Shown here in pieces: positions 8,738 to 17,359 of a stretch of 39,501 bases of DNA (position 1 is its first letter; the number at the start of each line of letters is the position of its first letter). The notes under the pieces were generated by a model that had not been told where the DNA came from, searched no databases, and saw only the letters and a list, made by a program, of their open reading frames with translations. The DNA is taken from IMG/VR virus record IMGVR_UViG_3300044825_002005, positions 1 through 39,501 of that record. The stretch is one strand, 5' to 3'. The position numbers and the translations under genes were made by a program. The stretch is from a virus.

Positions 8738-10866
8738 CAGCGCGCTCCTCTCATCTCACCGCGACGGCGGTCTATGCGTTGAGTCAAAGCCATCTCTGCG
8801 GCGCGCTTGGTGTCATAGACCACAGCCCCACCGAAGTTTACGTTATAGGTGATCTGCGATGACTGCGCTGTCTCGCGCGCCGGTGCAGAGGATGTCTGAG
8901 GGAGACCGCTGGGCGAGGTGTTCTGAGCCCGATTGGTGCCTCCTCCCCCTCCCTTGGGGATCGAGGCTGACAGACCACCAGCGACAGCAGCAGCTCCACC
9001 GAAGATGGCGGCAGCCTTGAAGTGAGTCGCGGCGGCGGCTGGGTTGAGGAACAGCGCGGCGGTCCCCTTGGCTGTCTCCATCAGCGCCTCGACCGTTGCC
9101 TCCATCGCCAAGCCATCGAGGACAGCCTTGAACGCCTCACCCATGCTCTTGCTTGTGAGGAGCGCCGCCGCCGCCGCTTGAGCGAAGCCCTTGCCATATT
9201 GATCAAGAGCGCTGTTGACCATCTCTGCGCGCTTGACGACCTGGGCGCGCTCAATCTCTGTGCGCTCGATGTTCGCCCTGCGCGTCAACTCGGTGATGCG
9301 CTCCTGATTGCCCTCGGCCATGATGATCTCTTGGGCGTAGCGCAGACCCAACGCGTCAAGCTGCTTCTGCGTCTCAGCGGCGAGGTCGCCCTCTCTGATC
9401 TGTCGGTGCTCGATGTCGAACTGCTGACGCTCAATCTCCGCGTCGATGATTGCCCTCTGCGCCTCGCGCTCCTTGCGGATGCGCTCCTCTGCCTGCTGTG
9501 CCTCGCGCGTGGCGCGCTCCTCACCCAGCTTCTTGACCTCAAGCTGATATGCCTTCTCGACCACTGCGCGCTTCATCGCATCGTCTTTAGCAAGCTCGAG
9601 CCCGAGGCGATAGCGCTCCTGCGCCATCTTAATCTTCTGCTCGTCTCCCTGCGTGGTGAGCTGAAGGTCGAGGAGGTTGATCTGGCTCTGAAGCGCGAGA
9701 CGCTGTGTGGCTTCAGCGGCGGCGGCCTTGGCCTCTGCCTCACGCCTCAGCTTTGCCTCTTGTGCCGCCTTGGCGCGCTCCTCTCTGAGGCGCTTGAGGT
9801 TGTCTGCTTCTAGCTTGGCTTGACGCGCTGCGCTCGCCTCCCTCAGCGCCTCCTCCTCCCTGAGCGCCTCCACTGCGTCGGTCTGTCCCTTCAGAAGCTC
9901 GATGAGCTCCGCGCGCGTCTTGTCCTCAATGCCCAACAGCTTGATTGAGTGCTCTGTCTCAATGTTGTCCTTCACCTGGGCGTCAAGCAGTTCATCAAGC
10001 CCCATCGCCTCCAAGCGTAGAAGCTCCACCGTCTTGAGGCGCTCTGCGTTCTCTTTGAACTTGGCGCGCAGGTTATCGGTGGTCTGCTCCTCAAGCGCCT
10101 GCTCCTGTTCGGCTGCTTCAGCGATGCCCGCTAAGTTTTGGGCTGTTTGTTGAGCTAGTTCGGCTGTTTTCTTGGCGCGCTCCGCCTGCACCTGCGATAG
10201 CTCAAACTCAGCTCTGTACTGCACCCTCAGCGCGTTGCTGAGTTCATCTGAGCCCTTGCCATACTCGGCCTGACTCTTGACGACCTGGGCTTGTGCCTCT
10301 GCAAGCGAAGCGGCGGCGGTGCGCTCCTTCTCAAGCAGGGGAAACAGCTTCTCGGTTTTCTTGATGAGCAGCTCCTTGGCTACCTGCGTCTCAAGTGTGA
10401 TCCTCGCAAAGCGCTCAAGCTGTTTGACCGTGGGGACCACCCCACCCTCAGACAGCGCCTCCAGCTTGCTCGACAGGTCAGAGGCGGCGGCGGCCATCGC
10501 TTCCTGCCGATCCTCGGCTGCCTTAGCTGCTCCACTCAGCTGTCGATAGGTCTCATACAGCGCGCCCAACGCAGTGATGACCAGGCTCACAGGTCCCAAT
10601 AACGAGGTGAAGCTCATCGCTCCACCGGTGCCGAGTGTGCTGAACGCCTCTTTGACTCCGCCCACGGCGTTCATCGTCTCACCGAGGGCGTCACTCACAC
10701 TCGATAGTCCCTCGCCAAGCTGTTGATTGGTCTTGCCCACCACATCACCGACGCTCTTGAAGGTGTTCCCAACCCCCTCGGCGCCCTTGGTGATCTTCTC
10801 AAGCCCCTGCCCGACCTCCTTTTGACCTACTAGCTCGACCTCTATCTGTACTTGGTTCTCAGCCAT
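8737..10866 (-). CDS. Tail tape measure protein, 709 aa
   Basis: This is the longest helical protein here. It has an N-terminal segment (MAENQVQIEVELVGQKEVGQGL) typical of tape measures, a hydrophobic stretch at about 85-110 (SFTSLLGPVSLVITALGALY), then long charged coiled coil from about 110 to 600 rich in Ala, Glu, Lys and Arg. A second hydrophobic, Gly/Ala-rich region lies at about 600-650, followed by a low-complexity tail. Such proteins set tail length and help DNA delivery. At roughly 1.5 Angstrom per residue, 709 residues predict a tail near 100 nm. The ATG at 10866 overlaps the end of the frameshifted chaperone by eight bases, the usual order in this family. Confidence 0.9.
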   Translation of the reverse strand: MAENQVQIEVELVGQKEVGQGLEKITKGAEGVGNTFKSVGDVVGKTNQQLGEGLSSVSDALGETMNAVGGVKEAFSTLGTGGAMSFTSLLGPVSLVITALGALYETYRQLSGAAKAAEDRQEAMAAAASDLSSKLEALSEGGVVPTVKQLERFARITLETQVAKELLIKKTEKLFPLLEKERTAAASLAEAQAQVVKSQAEYGKGSDELSNALRVQYRAEFELSQVQAERAKKTAELAQQTAQNLAGIAEAAEQEQALEEQTTDNLRAKFKENAERLKTVELLRLEAMGLDELLDAQVKDNIETEHSIKLLGIEDKTRAELIELLKGQTDAVEALREEEALREASAARQAKLEADNLKRLREERAKAAQEAKLRREAEAKAAAAEATQRLALQSQINLLDLQLTTQGDEQKIKMAQERYRLGLELAKDDAMKRAVVEKAYQLEVKKLGEERATREAQQAEERIRKEREAQRAIIDAEIERQQFDIEHRQIREGDLAAETQKQLDALGLRYAQEIIMAEGNQERITELTRRANIERTEIERAQVVKRAEMVNSALDQYGKGFAQAAAAALLTSKSMGEAFKAVLDGLAMEATVEALMETAKGTAALFLNPAAAATHFKAAAIFGGAAAVAGGLSASIPKGGGGGTNRAQNTSPSGLPQTSSAPARETAQSSQITYNVNFGGAVVYDTKRAAEMALTQRIDRRRGEMRGAR

Positions 10867-11284
10867 GTTGACTCTCCTTGAGCGCTTGCTCTCGCTGTCG
10901 AGCGATCATGTCCTCTGTGGCGGAGTGTAGCACATCAAACGCTTCTACAATCGCGCAGGAGGGGCTTGGGAATGCGTCTGATAGTGAAGCGATCCCTGCC
11001 CTATGTCGAGAGTAAGCATGCACCACAGACGCTAATCTGTTCGCGTCTGCGACAGGGCAGGTGCGGATCTGCAAGTCGCTGAACGAGGCACCGCTATCAG
11101 GTGCCACGCGATAGCCAGGCACGAACAGACCAAGCTCATCGCGCTGTGCTTGTGGCAACCCCTCTCTGAAGGCTCCGCCACAGTTGCCACGCAGGCGCCG
11201 AAGCGCAGGCTTGGCCTCACACTGAGCACAGCTCCAAGCCCTGCCGCCGCTATGTGAGAGCCACACAGCGGCGGCAAGTGCTAT
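10859..11284 (-). CDS. Tail assembly chaperone gpT-like extension, made by -1 frameshift
   Basis: This frame has no convincing start of its own. It becomes part of a 314-residue fusion if ribosomes slip back one base at GGGAAAA (11290-11284) and continue with ATA GCA CTT. The added 141 residues contain SCAQCEAKPALRRLRGNC, a possible small metal site, then a helical region. This layout, a short chaperone gene with a -1 frameshifted extension ending at the tape measure start, is the lambda G/GT arrangement. In lambda the fusion recruits tube protein to the tape measure. Function here follows from that analogy and the clear frameshift signal. A GTG at 11266 could be mistaken for an independent start. 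Confidence 0.85.
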   Translation of the reverse strand: MALAAAVWLSHSGGRAWSCAQCEAKPALRRLRGNCGGAFREGLPQAQRDELGLFVPGYRVAPDSGASFSDLQIRTCPVADANRLASVVHAYSRHRAGIASLSDAFPSPSCAIVEAFDVLHSATEDMIARQREQALKESQHG

Positions 11285-11290
11285 TTTCCC
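11242..11290 (-). promoter_or_regulatory. Programmed -1 ribosomal frameshift element (slippery site plus stem-loop)
   Basis: Read on the minus strand, the heptamer G GGA AAA (11290-11284) is in the correct zero-frame phase (X XXY YYZ) and is followed at once by TAG. After a 7-base spacer, 11276-11262 pairs with 11256-11242: 15 consecutive pairs including one G-U, closing the five-base loop GCTCT. Slippery site, spacer and stem are all textbook. Confidence 0.9.
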
Positions 11291-11802
11291 GACGGGCTCA
11301 ACAGACTCATGCGCTGAACATGACGCACCAGTTCAGCGATGACCTGCACCCGATGAGACTCGGGGCGGATGAGCTCAAGAGGATGAGATCCACTCTGGGC
11401 AGACACGCCCACACCGTCAACGGCTGTCAGAGCAGACTTCACCATCTCTACAAAGACCCGATTGAGATACGCCTTGTACTCCCCAAGCGCCTCGCGCTCA
11501 TCGAGGGCGAGGGCGTGGTGCCACTGCGCGCGCGCCTCGGGGGTCATAGGCTCCTTGATCCACAGATGACGCCCAAGCTCAGAGCGAGTGTAGGCACCTG
11601 CGCGCACCTCAGCCTCCTCGCGCTCGATGGCGCTCAGAGCTTTGAGTGTGAAGATGGTTGCTCCTGCATGCGGATCCAAGACCTTGATGTCACCCGTGTC
11701 GAGGTAGCGCTCGGCCTGCTCTGGCGTTGCGTTGACCGCAGGGTCACAGGTCACGACGACATCGAGCGTCATCGAGGAGGAGGGCATGAAGGAGAGCGCC
11801 AT
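11281..11802 (-). CDS. Tail assembly chaperone gpG-like, 173 aa
   Basis: This is the unshifted product, ending at TAG 11283-11281 directly after the slippery heptamer. It begins MALSFMPSSSMTLDVVV and is acidic and helical after residue 50 (AIEREEAEVRAGAYTRSELG). It sits between the tube protein gene and the tape measure, exactly where gpG-like chaperones lie. These proteins coat the tape measure during tail assembly and are absent from the finished virion. The ATG at 11802 lies three bases after the upstream stop with GGAG upstream. The sequence itself does not resemble a named family I can quote, so the call rests on position and frameshift. Confidence 0.85.
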   Translation of the reverse strand: MALSFMPSSSMTLDVVVTCDPAVNATPEQAERYLDTGDIKVLDPHAGATIFTLKALSAIEREEAEVRAGAYTRSELGRHLWIKEPMTPEARAQWHHALALDEREALGEYKAYLNRVFVEMVKSALTAVDGVGVSAQSGSHPLELIRPESHRVQVIAELVRHVQRMSLLSPSGK

Positions 11803-11805
11803 AGG

Positions 11806-13098
11806 TTAGACTCCGAGAGCGATGCGAACGGGAGAGTTGCCTGCGCCACTGTTGCTGACATCACCTGCGAAGCGCCCCGCCGCATAGGTCAGGGTCTGAC
11901 GAGTGATGTCGTTCCCGCTCACATCGTACTTCGAGGGGTCAGCGGTGAGGTAAGCCGCAGGCAACATGAACGCGGCGCCAAGACCATCACCGATAGGACC
12001 ACAGCCCACTAACACCTGACGCGAGGTTCTGTTGAAGAAGTCGCTGTTGATGGTGGTGTTGGGGTCGCTCACAGTGAGGGAGAGCTCCACCGCCACATCG
12101 CTGATCTCCATGTCCTTCATCGCGAGGATGGAGTTGGAGTGACCGACGGGCGTGAGCGTGTTGGTGATGGTCAGGCTGAAGCCCTCCACATCGAGCGCGG
12201 TGCGCGCCAGCGTGTCACCCGTGGTCGCGGTCCCTGCGGTCTGAGGCGCAGTGGAGCTCACCACCACATACGAGCCTCTGAAGGAGGCGGGCGCTCCGCT
12301 GTTGTAGGTGGGCTCGATAGGCCCAACAGCGTTGCCGTGATCGTCTTGGATGAGCGCGGACTGATAGGTCATGTCAGCCATGACGCGCCCGTTGTCGAGA
12401 CTCAGCGCGATGCTCTCCAACACGCAGCCATAGGCGAACGAGCGGAAGCCCACGCCATCGACGCGGAAGGTCAGAGAGTGAGTGCGGTCGCCCGTCAGCG
12501 TGCGCGAGCCTGGGAACCAGGTCTGCATGCCACGGATGGTTGGTGTGCCCGTGAACGCTGACGAGAACGCAGGGCTTACGGTGACATCGCCTGACACATC
12601 GCTATCGGTCACGGCGCTGTACTCTGCGCGACCGCTCAACGAGGCACCGATGAGACCTCCCACGGAGTAGTTGGTGGAGGTCGTGGTGGGCGTGAAGGTG
12701 TTGACATTGGTGATGGCGCTCACCGTGTCAGACTTCATCGTCGAGACATTGGTGAGGAAGCCCGCCCCGAGGAGGTAGCCGAGGTAGTTGGCAGCATAGG
12801 TGTCAGCCGCCGCGCCGATGGTGGTCAGGTCAACGCGAAGCTGAACCTGCCCTGTGCGGCGACGCACACGCGCGCCTGCGCTCCACACGGTGTCGGGCTC
12901 GGGAGCGATGCCGAAGGAGCCATCACGCGCGTCATTGCGCTCGCTGACCACCACATCGCCATAGATGACAATGGGGTCACGCTCGCAGGGGATCGAGACA
13001 TAAGTGAGACCCGACACATCGGGCAGACCTGTCGAGGAGGAGAGCGAGCCGAAGGAGCTCTCGACCGCGACTGAGAGGGAGCGATGAGTGACGCCCAT
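11806..13098 (-). CDS. Major tail tube protein, 430 aa
   Basis: The protein is beta-rich with many Thr, Ser and Gly residues (TGQVQLRVDLTTIGAAADTY, HSLTFRVDGVGFRSFAYG, DVEGFSLTITNTLTPVG). It is preceded by GGAGG seven bases before the ATG at 13098. It sits between the tail terminator/neck genes and the chaperone-tape measure pair, the fixed place of the tube gene in siphoviruses. At 430 residues it is longer than lambda-type tube proteins, so it may carry an extra surface domain. It should be among the most abundant virion proteins. There is no sheath gene beside it, which argues against a contractile tail. Confidence 0.85.
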   Translation of the reverse strand: MGVTHRSLSVAVESSFGSLSSSTGLPDVSGLTYVSIPCERDPIVIYGDVVVSERNDARDGSFGIAPEPDTVWSAGARVRRRTGQVQLRVDLTTIGAAADTYAANYLGYLLGAGFLTNVSTMKSDTVSAITNVNTFTPTTTSTNYSVGGLIGASLSGRAEYSAVTDSDVSGDVTVSPAFSSAFTGTPTIRGMQTWFPGSRTLTGDRTHSLTFRVDGVGFRSFAYGCVLESIALSLDNGRVMADMTYQSALIQDDHGNAVGPIEPTYNSGAPASFRGSYVVVSSTAPQTAGTATTGDTLARTALDVEGFSLTITNTLTPVGHSNSILAMKDMEISDVAVELSLTVSDPNTTINSDFFNRTSRQVLVGCGPIGDGLGAAFMLPAAYLTADPSKYDVSGNDITRQTLTYAAGRFAGDVSNSGAGNSPVRIALGV

Positions 13099-13100
13099 GT

Positions 13101-13568
13101 TTAAGCCTCCAGATAGAGAAGATCGAAGGGGAAGGACAAGATGATGAAGGTCGCCTCGGTGGTGGGGTCGACCATCGGTTCAGCGGTGGGCGCACCTGGG
13201 ATCAACGAAATGATGCCGCTCGTGGCTAGGTCATAGTTGGGACCCTTCAGCGCGAGCAGGAGAAGCGCTGCATCCTCGTTGATGAGGCGCTCAAGGTAGT
13301 GCTCCTCGGCTGGCACCTCATACTTGACGCGCAGGATCATCGGCGCGCGTCTGCGACCTGAGAGAGCGGCGGCGCCGTCATCGATGGAGAAGCCGTTGAA
13401 GCGGAACTCGAAGGAGCGATTGGTGTGCTGTCGTGCTTCGAGGGGCGCGACACGCCCACCGGTGCGGGCGTTGATAGCGGTGAAGCCGTGGTGAATGTCG
13501 GTCTTGGGAGTGATGGCCTCCACCATCGTCTCCAGCTTGGCGCAGGCGGCGAAGATACCTTGGCTCAC
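13101..13568 (-). CDS. Probable tail terminator / completion protein, 155 aa
   Basis: It starts at a GTG at 13568 that overlaps the preceding TGA (GTGA), with AGGAGGGG just upstream. The sequence (MSQGIFAACAKLETMVEAI, APMILRVKYEVPAEEHYLERLINEDAALLLLAL) has the small alpha/beta make-up of tail terminators, with strands and a helix before a hydrophobic segment. Tail terminators cap the tube and are usually encoded just before the tube gene, as here. The family is assigned by position and size. Confidence 0.65.
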   Translation of the reverse strand: MSQGIFAACAKLETMVEAITPKTDIHHGFTAINARTGGRVAPLEARQHTNRSFEFRFNGFSIDDGAAALSGRRRAPMILRVKYEVPAEEHYLERLINEDAALLLLALKGPNYDLATSGIISLIPGAPTAEPMVDPTTEATFIILSFPFDLLYLEA

Positions 13569-14083
13569 TTGCCCCTCCTCATGTTGGCGATCAGGTCATA
13601 CTCGACAGCCTTGACCACGATGTCCACCTGTCGAGCCGAGAGCCCGAGGTAGGGGCGCGCTTGATTGACGGCGTAGCCATAGTTGCGGACATGCTGAGTG
13701 AGACCGATGACGAAGCGCTGAGCATCAGCATGCAACACCACTAGGTTGTTCATGAGGATGCCCGAGGCAACCAGGTCAACGAGAGCAGAGGAGCCCGCGC
13801 CACGCTTGCGCGACTTCTCCTTGTACTCGTGGTAGCCCCCCGCGAAGTACATCGAGCGCCCTGTGCGTGAGACTCTGCCCCCCTTGGGCTTGAGGCGCGC
13901 ACCTTGAAAGGCGATGTAGATGGGGCGCTTGCTGTAGTTTTGGAAGGGCTTGTCGTCGGTGTCCAAGCCCTCACTCGTTCTCATCTTGATCGAGGCGACC
14001 GTGTTGAGGGCGAGTGCTGCGCTCTGCTTGGCAGTCCACAGCGCTTGAGGCAGGTTGAGGTTAATCTTGGCTCTGATGGGCAT
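13565..14083 (-). CDS. Virion morphogenesis / tail completion protein (HK97 gp10 or Mu gpG-like), 172 aa
   Basis: The N-terminus is helical and basic, with a Lys/Arg-rich middle (KGGRVSRTGRSMYFAGGYHEYKE). The end, RPYLGLSARQVDIVVKAVEY, resembles the conserved finish of phage virion morphogenesis proteins, where a proline-phenylalanine or tyrosine-leucine-glycine-leucine-serine stretch precedes a helix. These proteins act at the neck joining head and tail. The ATG at 14083 follows TAGGAGGCGACC-type spacing from the previous gene. It overlaps the terminator gene by four bases. Confidence 0.7.
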   Translation of the reverse strand: MPIRAKINLNLPQALWTAKQSAALALNTVASIKMRTSEGLDTDDKPFQNYSKRPIYIAFQGARLKPKGGRVSRTGRSMYFAGGYHEYKEKSRKRGAGSSALVDLVASGILMNNLVVLHADAQRFVIGLTQHVRNYGYAVNQARPYLGLSARQVDIVVKAVEYDLIANMRRGK

Positions 14084-14092
14084 GGTCGCCTC

Positions 14093-15052
14093 CTAGTGCC
14101 TCATCCCTCGGGAGGGAGTGAAGAAGGTGTCGTTGGCGGTGCGAGAGTAGGTTGACCAAGAGGCGCGCAGGTCACGCGCTGAGCCACCTGTTTGAGCGTT
14201 GTCTAGGTCGCCCTCGTCAACGATACCATCACCGTCTTTGTCTATCGCCACGAGGCGCAGGGCGAGAGTCATGAGCTCCTGATAGCGCTCGCGCATGGCT
14301 GAGGCTGTGTCTAGCTGAAGTGCTGACTCATAGACGCGCGCGGCGGTGGCGTAGGCGTGGGCGTTCTTGAACGCATGCCCATTGAACACCTCATCCTCGG
14401 TGAGATCCACATCCTGGAGATGATCACGCAGAGCGAGAACAACCTCATCGAGCGCGGCGCTTATCTGCGGTGATAAGTCGCTTTGACGGCGCGGGACCAT
14501 ATCGGCGAGTTGGGGAAACATCCCAACGAGAGCCTCATGATCGAGAGTCGTTGAGAATGGGCGCGGAGTGACTTTGAACAGATCTCGCTCAACGCGATTC
14601 TCGGCGCCCTGTCCTTTATCAATGGAGTAATGAACTTCGAGCGCATAAGTCGCGCTCGTCGCTGTCACCCATGAGGGAACAGTTCCAAACCACAGCGCGA
14701 ACTCAAGTGAGGCCTCAGTCCCGAGATCAATCTCACGGGGGAGGGGCTCCGCGAGAATCGCAGTTGTCCCGATGAGGCGCGTGAGCTGCACAGGATAAAG
14801 CGAGTCGCCCGCTGTGATAATAAAGGCGCGTGTCTGATCTGCCTGGAGCCCTGTTGCTTGATTCTCGATTGTGAGAGTGCGCCGATCCGCCGCTATCGCA
14901 GAGACGCTCACAGAGGCGCGCGTCTGCGAGAGATAGATGATGGAGGTCTGCCCCTCCTCCTTGAAGTGGACAGAGGGCGCGGTGGTCAGCGGACCAGGAG
15001 CCATCCAATCAAGCCGATGAGTCTCACCTGTGACTGCTTTTCTCATGCTCAT
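14093..15052 (-). CDS. Head-tail connector-region protein with an EF-hand-like loop, 319 aa
   Basis: The ATG at 15052 overlaps the upstream stop (ATGA). Residues 1-165 are beta-rich (TSIIYLSQTRASVSVSAI, LEFALWFGTVPSW). From about 185 to 268 the protein is helical (QISAALDEVVLALRDHLQDV, YATAARVYESALQLDTASAM), resembling adaptor proteins of the head-tail connector. Residues 271-282 read DKDGDGIVDEGD, a textbook EF-hand calcium-binding loop with Asp at positions 1, 3, 5, 9 and 12. Placed between the minor head protein and neck genes, it is probably a connector component. The calcium loop is inferred from the motif and has only a short helix after it. Confidence 0.7.
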   Translation of the reverse strand: MSMRKAVTGETHRLDWMAPGPLTTAPSVHFKEEGQTSIIYLSQTRASVSVSAIAADRRTLTIENQATGLQADQTRAFIITAGDSLYPVQLTRLIGTTAILAEPLPREIDLGTEASLEFALWFGTVPSWVTATSATYALEVHYSIDKGQGAENRVERDLFKVTPRPFSTTLDHEALVGMFPQLADMVPRRQSDLSPQISAALDEVVLALRDHLQDVDLTEDEVFNGHAFKNAHAYATAARVYESALQLDTASAMRERYQELMTLALRLVAIDKDGDGIVDEGDLDNAQTGGSARDLRASWSTYSRTANDTFFTPSRGMRH

Positions 15053-15957
15053 GCTCCTGAGTTGGCTTTGGCGATGTCGGCGGCGTCAGCCATCGTCAGC
15101 CCCGCCGCGTCGACGAAGCCCTGCGACACAGGGCTCCATGAATGGCGGCAGTTGTAGCCACCACCAGATAGTTTCACAGGCAGCCCCTGCCCGTTGTCGA
15201 GGCGCGCCATCTGCGCCTCGGTCACCACCTTGTTGATGAGAGGCTTGCAGAACCTGCGCGTGATGCCATCGCGTGGGCCTGTGTACAGGTACAGGTCGAG
15301 CCCTGCCGACTCACCGACCGCCGCTGTGACCTGTCGACCATAGCTGGCGATCTTGGTCTTGACCTCGGTCAGTTGACGCCCCTCAGAGCGCTCTAGTTGA
15401 GCCGACAGCGCGCTCATTGACGCCTTGAGGGGTACGCCTAGGGACATACCTTGAAGCGCCTCTCTGATGGCTTTGGTGGTGTCGGGAATGATGACATCTT
15501 GAAACACGGAGTCGACCGCCGCCACGCGAAAGCTATCGAGCTGTGCTTGGACTGATGCGGTGGTTGCGGTTGGTTCCAAGACTTGGATCGCTTCAAGCGC
15601 GGCGGCGGCCACTCGGTCAGACTGCTCGATGAAATCATCGATGGTCAAGCCGAAGCCTGCTTGAAGCACAAAGTCCGCGAGGGTGTCTCTCGGCATCGCG
15701 AGAAGCGCCTCGGGTGAGGTCATTGACAGAGCGGTCTCCAACACATCGAGGAGGCTCTGCCTGCTTTGTCCCAGTGCGCGCGCCATCACATCCGCTGCCG
15801 TTATCTCTGCGCGCAGCTCCTTCACCTTCGCCTTGGTCAGTTCTGCGCGTGGCCCACTCTGCTCTTTTGCTTGTGCGCTCAGATCAGCGACTGCCACCTT
15901 GTCGGCGCTGTCACCTTCTGCAAGCAGATGAACGGAGGAGCCACACGCGCAGGTCAT
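15049..15957 (-). CDS. Minor head protein, Mu gpF / SPP1 gp7-like, 302 aa
   Basis: The frame extends upstream to 16278, but that part is antisense-like and overlaps the capsid gene. The ATG at 15957, one base after the capsid stop, gives MTCACGSSVHLLAEGDSADK. The C-terminal part carries the head morphogenesis signature: YTGPRDGITRRFCKPL, then a hydrophobic-basic spacer, then GGGYNCRHSWSPVS. In this family the cysteines of these two motifs may hold a metal. Such proteins sit inside the capsid near the portal and may be ejected with DNA. The CxC at the very N-terminus is unusual. It lies downstream of the capsid gene, whereas Mu-like genomes usually place it next to the portal. Confidence 0.85.
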   Translation of the reverse strand: MTCACGSSVHLLAEGDSADKVAVADLSAQAKEQSGPRAELTKAKVKELRAEITAADVMARALGQSRQSLLDVLETALSMTSPEALLAMPRDTLADFVLQAGFGLTIDDFIEQSDRVAAAALEAIQVLEPTATTASVQAQLDSFRVAAVDSVFQDVIIPDTTKAIREALQGMSLGVPLKASMSALSAQLERSEGRQLTEVKTKIASYGRQVTAAVGESAGLDLYLYTGPRDGITRRFCKPLINKVVTEAQMARLDNGQGLPVKLSGGGYNCRHSWSPVSQGFVDAAGLTMADAADIAKANSGA

Positions 15958-15958
15958 C

Positions 15959-16960
15959 TTACAGGCAGTCGGTGAGGATGTAGCCGAGGGTGCTGTCGAT
16001 GCCCTTAAAGAGGTGGCACTCCTCAGCGTAGACATAACGGCGGATCTTGCCGAGGTCGTCATACTGACCAGCCACCATGCCACCGAACTCGAAGTTGAGC
16101 GCGGCCACGGGCATGCCCTTGACATTGCCGCCCTTCTGAACGATGGCGTCTGAGCCCTTGAGGATACCCATGAACAGGCTGTCACCGGTCCAGATGTAGC
16201 CCTCAGAGGAGGAGGCACCAGGCACAGCGGAGTCAACGCGCGCCTCGCCGACATGGATGTTGGGGATGCCGAGCACATCAGCGAGGACCTGCTTCACAGC
16301 GGCGTCGCTGAGGATCAGGTTGCCCGAGGCGATACCTGCGGAAGCGGTGCCGACATAGCCACGGACCTCGGGGTTGCGAGCGAGGGCGCGGAACAGGTCC
16401 CGACCCATCACAAGCGTGTCGGGGTTGATGCCATGAGCGGCGGCGAACACCGTGTCCTTGAGCTGATGCAGATAGCTCAGAGGCTCCGCACCGCTCGCGT
16501 TGAACTTGCCACCGAACGCAGAGGTGGAGGTGTTGTTGCTGAAGTTGGAGGTGCCGAACAGGAGGTCAGCGGCGCGCTTCTCCTTGGCGAGCTTCATCAC
16601 GCGGGCGACCTTCTTGGCGATGCGCTGCTCCTCGCTCCCAGGATACTGAGAGTCGATGATGTCCTCCATCGCGATGGAGTCCTTGGCGCTGTAGATGAGC
16701 GCCTTGAAGGTCGTCGAGGAGCGGTCGAAACCACCGATGGAGACACGGTCAGCGCCAGGAGCGCGCTCGAGGTCGAGACCTGCGCCTGCGCCCATGAAGT
16801 TGCGCGTCTGCTCGATGAGGAGAGTGCCTGAGCGCTCAGGGATCTTGACCGACTCAAAGAGCTTGTCAGCGATGAGCTGGCTGTCTGAGGGCACCGCCTC
16901 GACGACAAGCGAGCTGAGGATCTGGTCTACGGGATGGAGATTGCTATATGAGCTGGCCAT
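15959..16960 (-). CDS. Major capsid protein, 333 aa
   Basis: The sequence (SGTLLIEQTRNFMGAGAGLDLERAPG, AKDSIAMEDIIDSQYPG, RAADLLFGTSNFSNNTSTSAFGG) matches the style of HK97-fold major capsid proteins found beside Mu-like head proteases: an N-terminal arm, an E-loop-like stretch, and a C-terminal domain with DAIVQKGGNVKGMPVAALNFEFGG. A strong AAGGAG precedes the ATG at 16960. It follows the decoration and protease/scaffold genes, the normal order. There is no long N-terminal delta domain, which agrees with a separate scaffold made from the internal start at 18019. Confidence 0.9.
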   Translation of the reverse strand: MASSYSNLHPVDQILSSLVVEAVPSDSQLIADKLFESVKIPERSGTLLIEQTRNFMGAGAGLDLERAPGADRVSIGGFDRSSTTFKALIYSAKDSIAMEDIIDSQYPGSEEQRIAKKVARVMKLAKEKRAADLLFGTSNFSNNTSTSAFGGKFNASGAEPLSYLHQLKDTVFAAAHGINPDTLVMGRDLFRALARNPEVRGYVGTASAGIASGNLILSDAAVKQVLADVLGIPNIHVGEARVDSAVPGASSSEGYIWTGDSLFMGILKGSDAIVQKGGNVKGMPVAALNFEFGGMVAGQYDDLGKIRRYVYAEECHLFKGIDSTLGYILTDCL

Positions 16961-16970
16961 CTAGGACTCC

Positions 16971-17357
16971 TTAGGCGTTGACGGTCACGGGACCGAAGAA
17001 GAAGGCGAGGAGCTGCGCGTTGGCGGCGGCGCTCGTCTGATTGATGTTGGGGAGCACGCGCGCCACGGCATAGTCGCCAGCGGTCAGACCGCTCTTGACC
17101 TTGCCTGCGGTGGTGACCGCGAGGAGAGGCGTGGTGACGAAGGTCAGCGAGCCACCAGCGATGACGCGAGTGAGACCGAACACGCACACCTCAACGGTGT
17201 CACCAGCAGACGCCGCACGCTGGGCCACGCCCACGACAGCAGGAGAGGTTGCGTCGGTGGCCACAGCGATCTTGCCGTTGGAGTCGATGGCGACGATGGC
17301 GAACTCGGTCACAGCCGAGGCACAGACGAAGGACTTGACGATGTTCTGAAGCTCCAT
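16971..17357 (-). CDS. Head decoration / capsid-stabilising protein, 128 aa
   Basis: This is a small beta-rich protein (TEFAIVAIDSNGKIAVATDATSPAVVGVAQ, LTRVIAGGSLTFV) with strands separated by Gly/Asp turns and a hydrophobic end (AQLLAFFFGPVTVNA). It resembles the DUF2190-type proteins found immediately upstream of capsid genes, thought to stabilise or decorate the shell. The ATG at 17357 lies directly after the protease gene. Function is inferred from this likeness and position. Confidence 0.75.
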   Translation of the reverse strand: MELQNIVKSFVCASAVTEFAIVAIDSNGKIAVATDATSPAVVGVAQRAASAGDTVEVCVFGLTRVIAGGSLTFVTTPLLAVTTAGKVKSGLTAGDYAVARVLPNINQTSAAANAQLLAFFFGPVTVNA

Positions 17358-17359
17358 GG

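Noticed and set aside
9022-9813. Plus-strand open frame of 263 codons
   Set aside because: It is antisense to the coiled-coil part of the tape measure gene; its Leu-rich sequence is what complementing Glu/Lys-rich codons produces, and it has no operon context.
11254-12012. Plus-strand open frame of 252 codons
   Set aside because: Antisense to the tail chaperone and tube genes, crosses a gene boundary and the frameshift element, and has no recognisable domain.
15958-16278. Upstream extension of the minor head gene
   Set aside because: It lies inside the capsid gene in another frame and has low-complexity Ser/Arg content; the ATG at 15957 directly follows the capsid stop.
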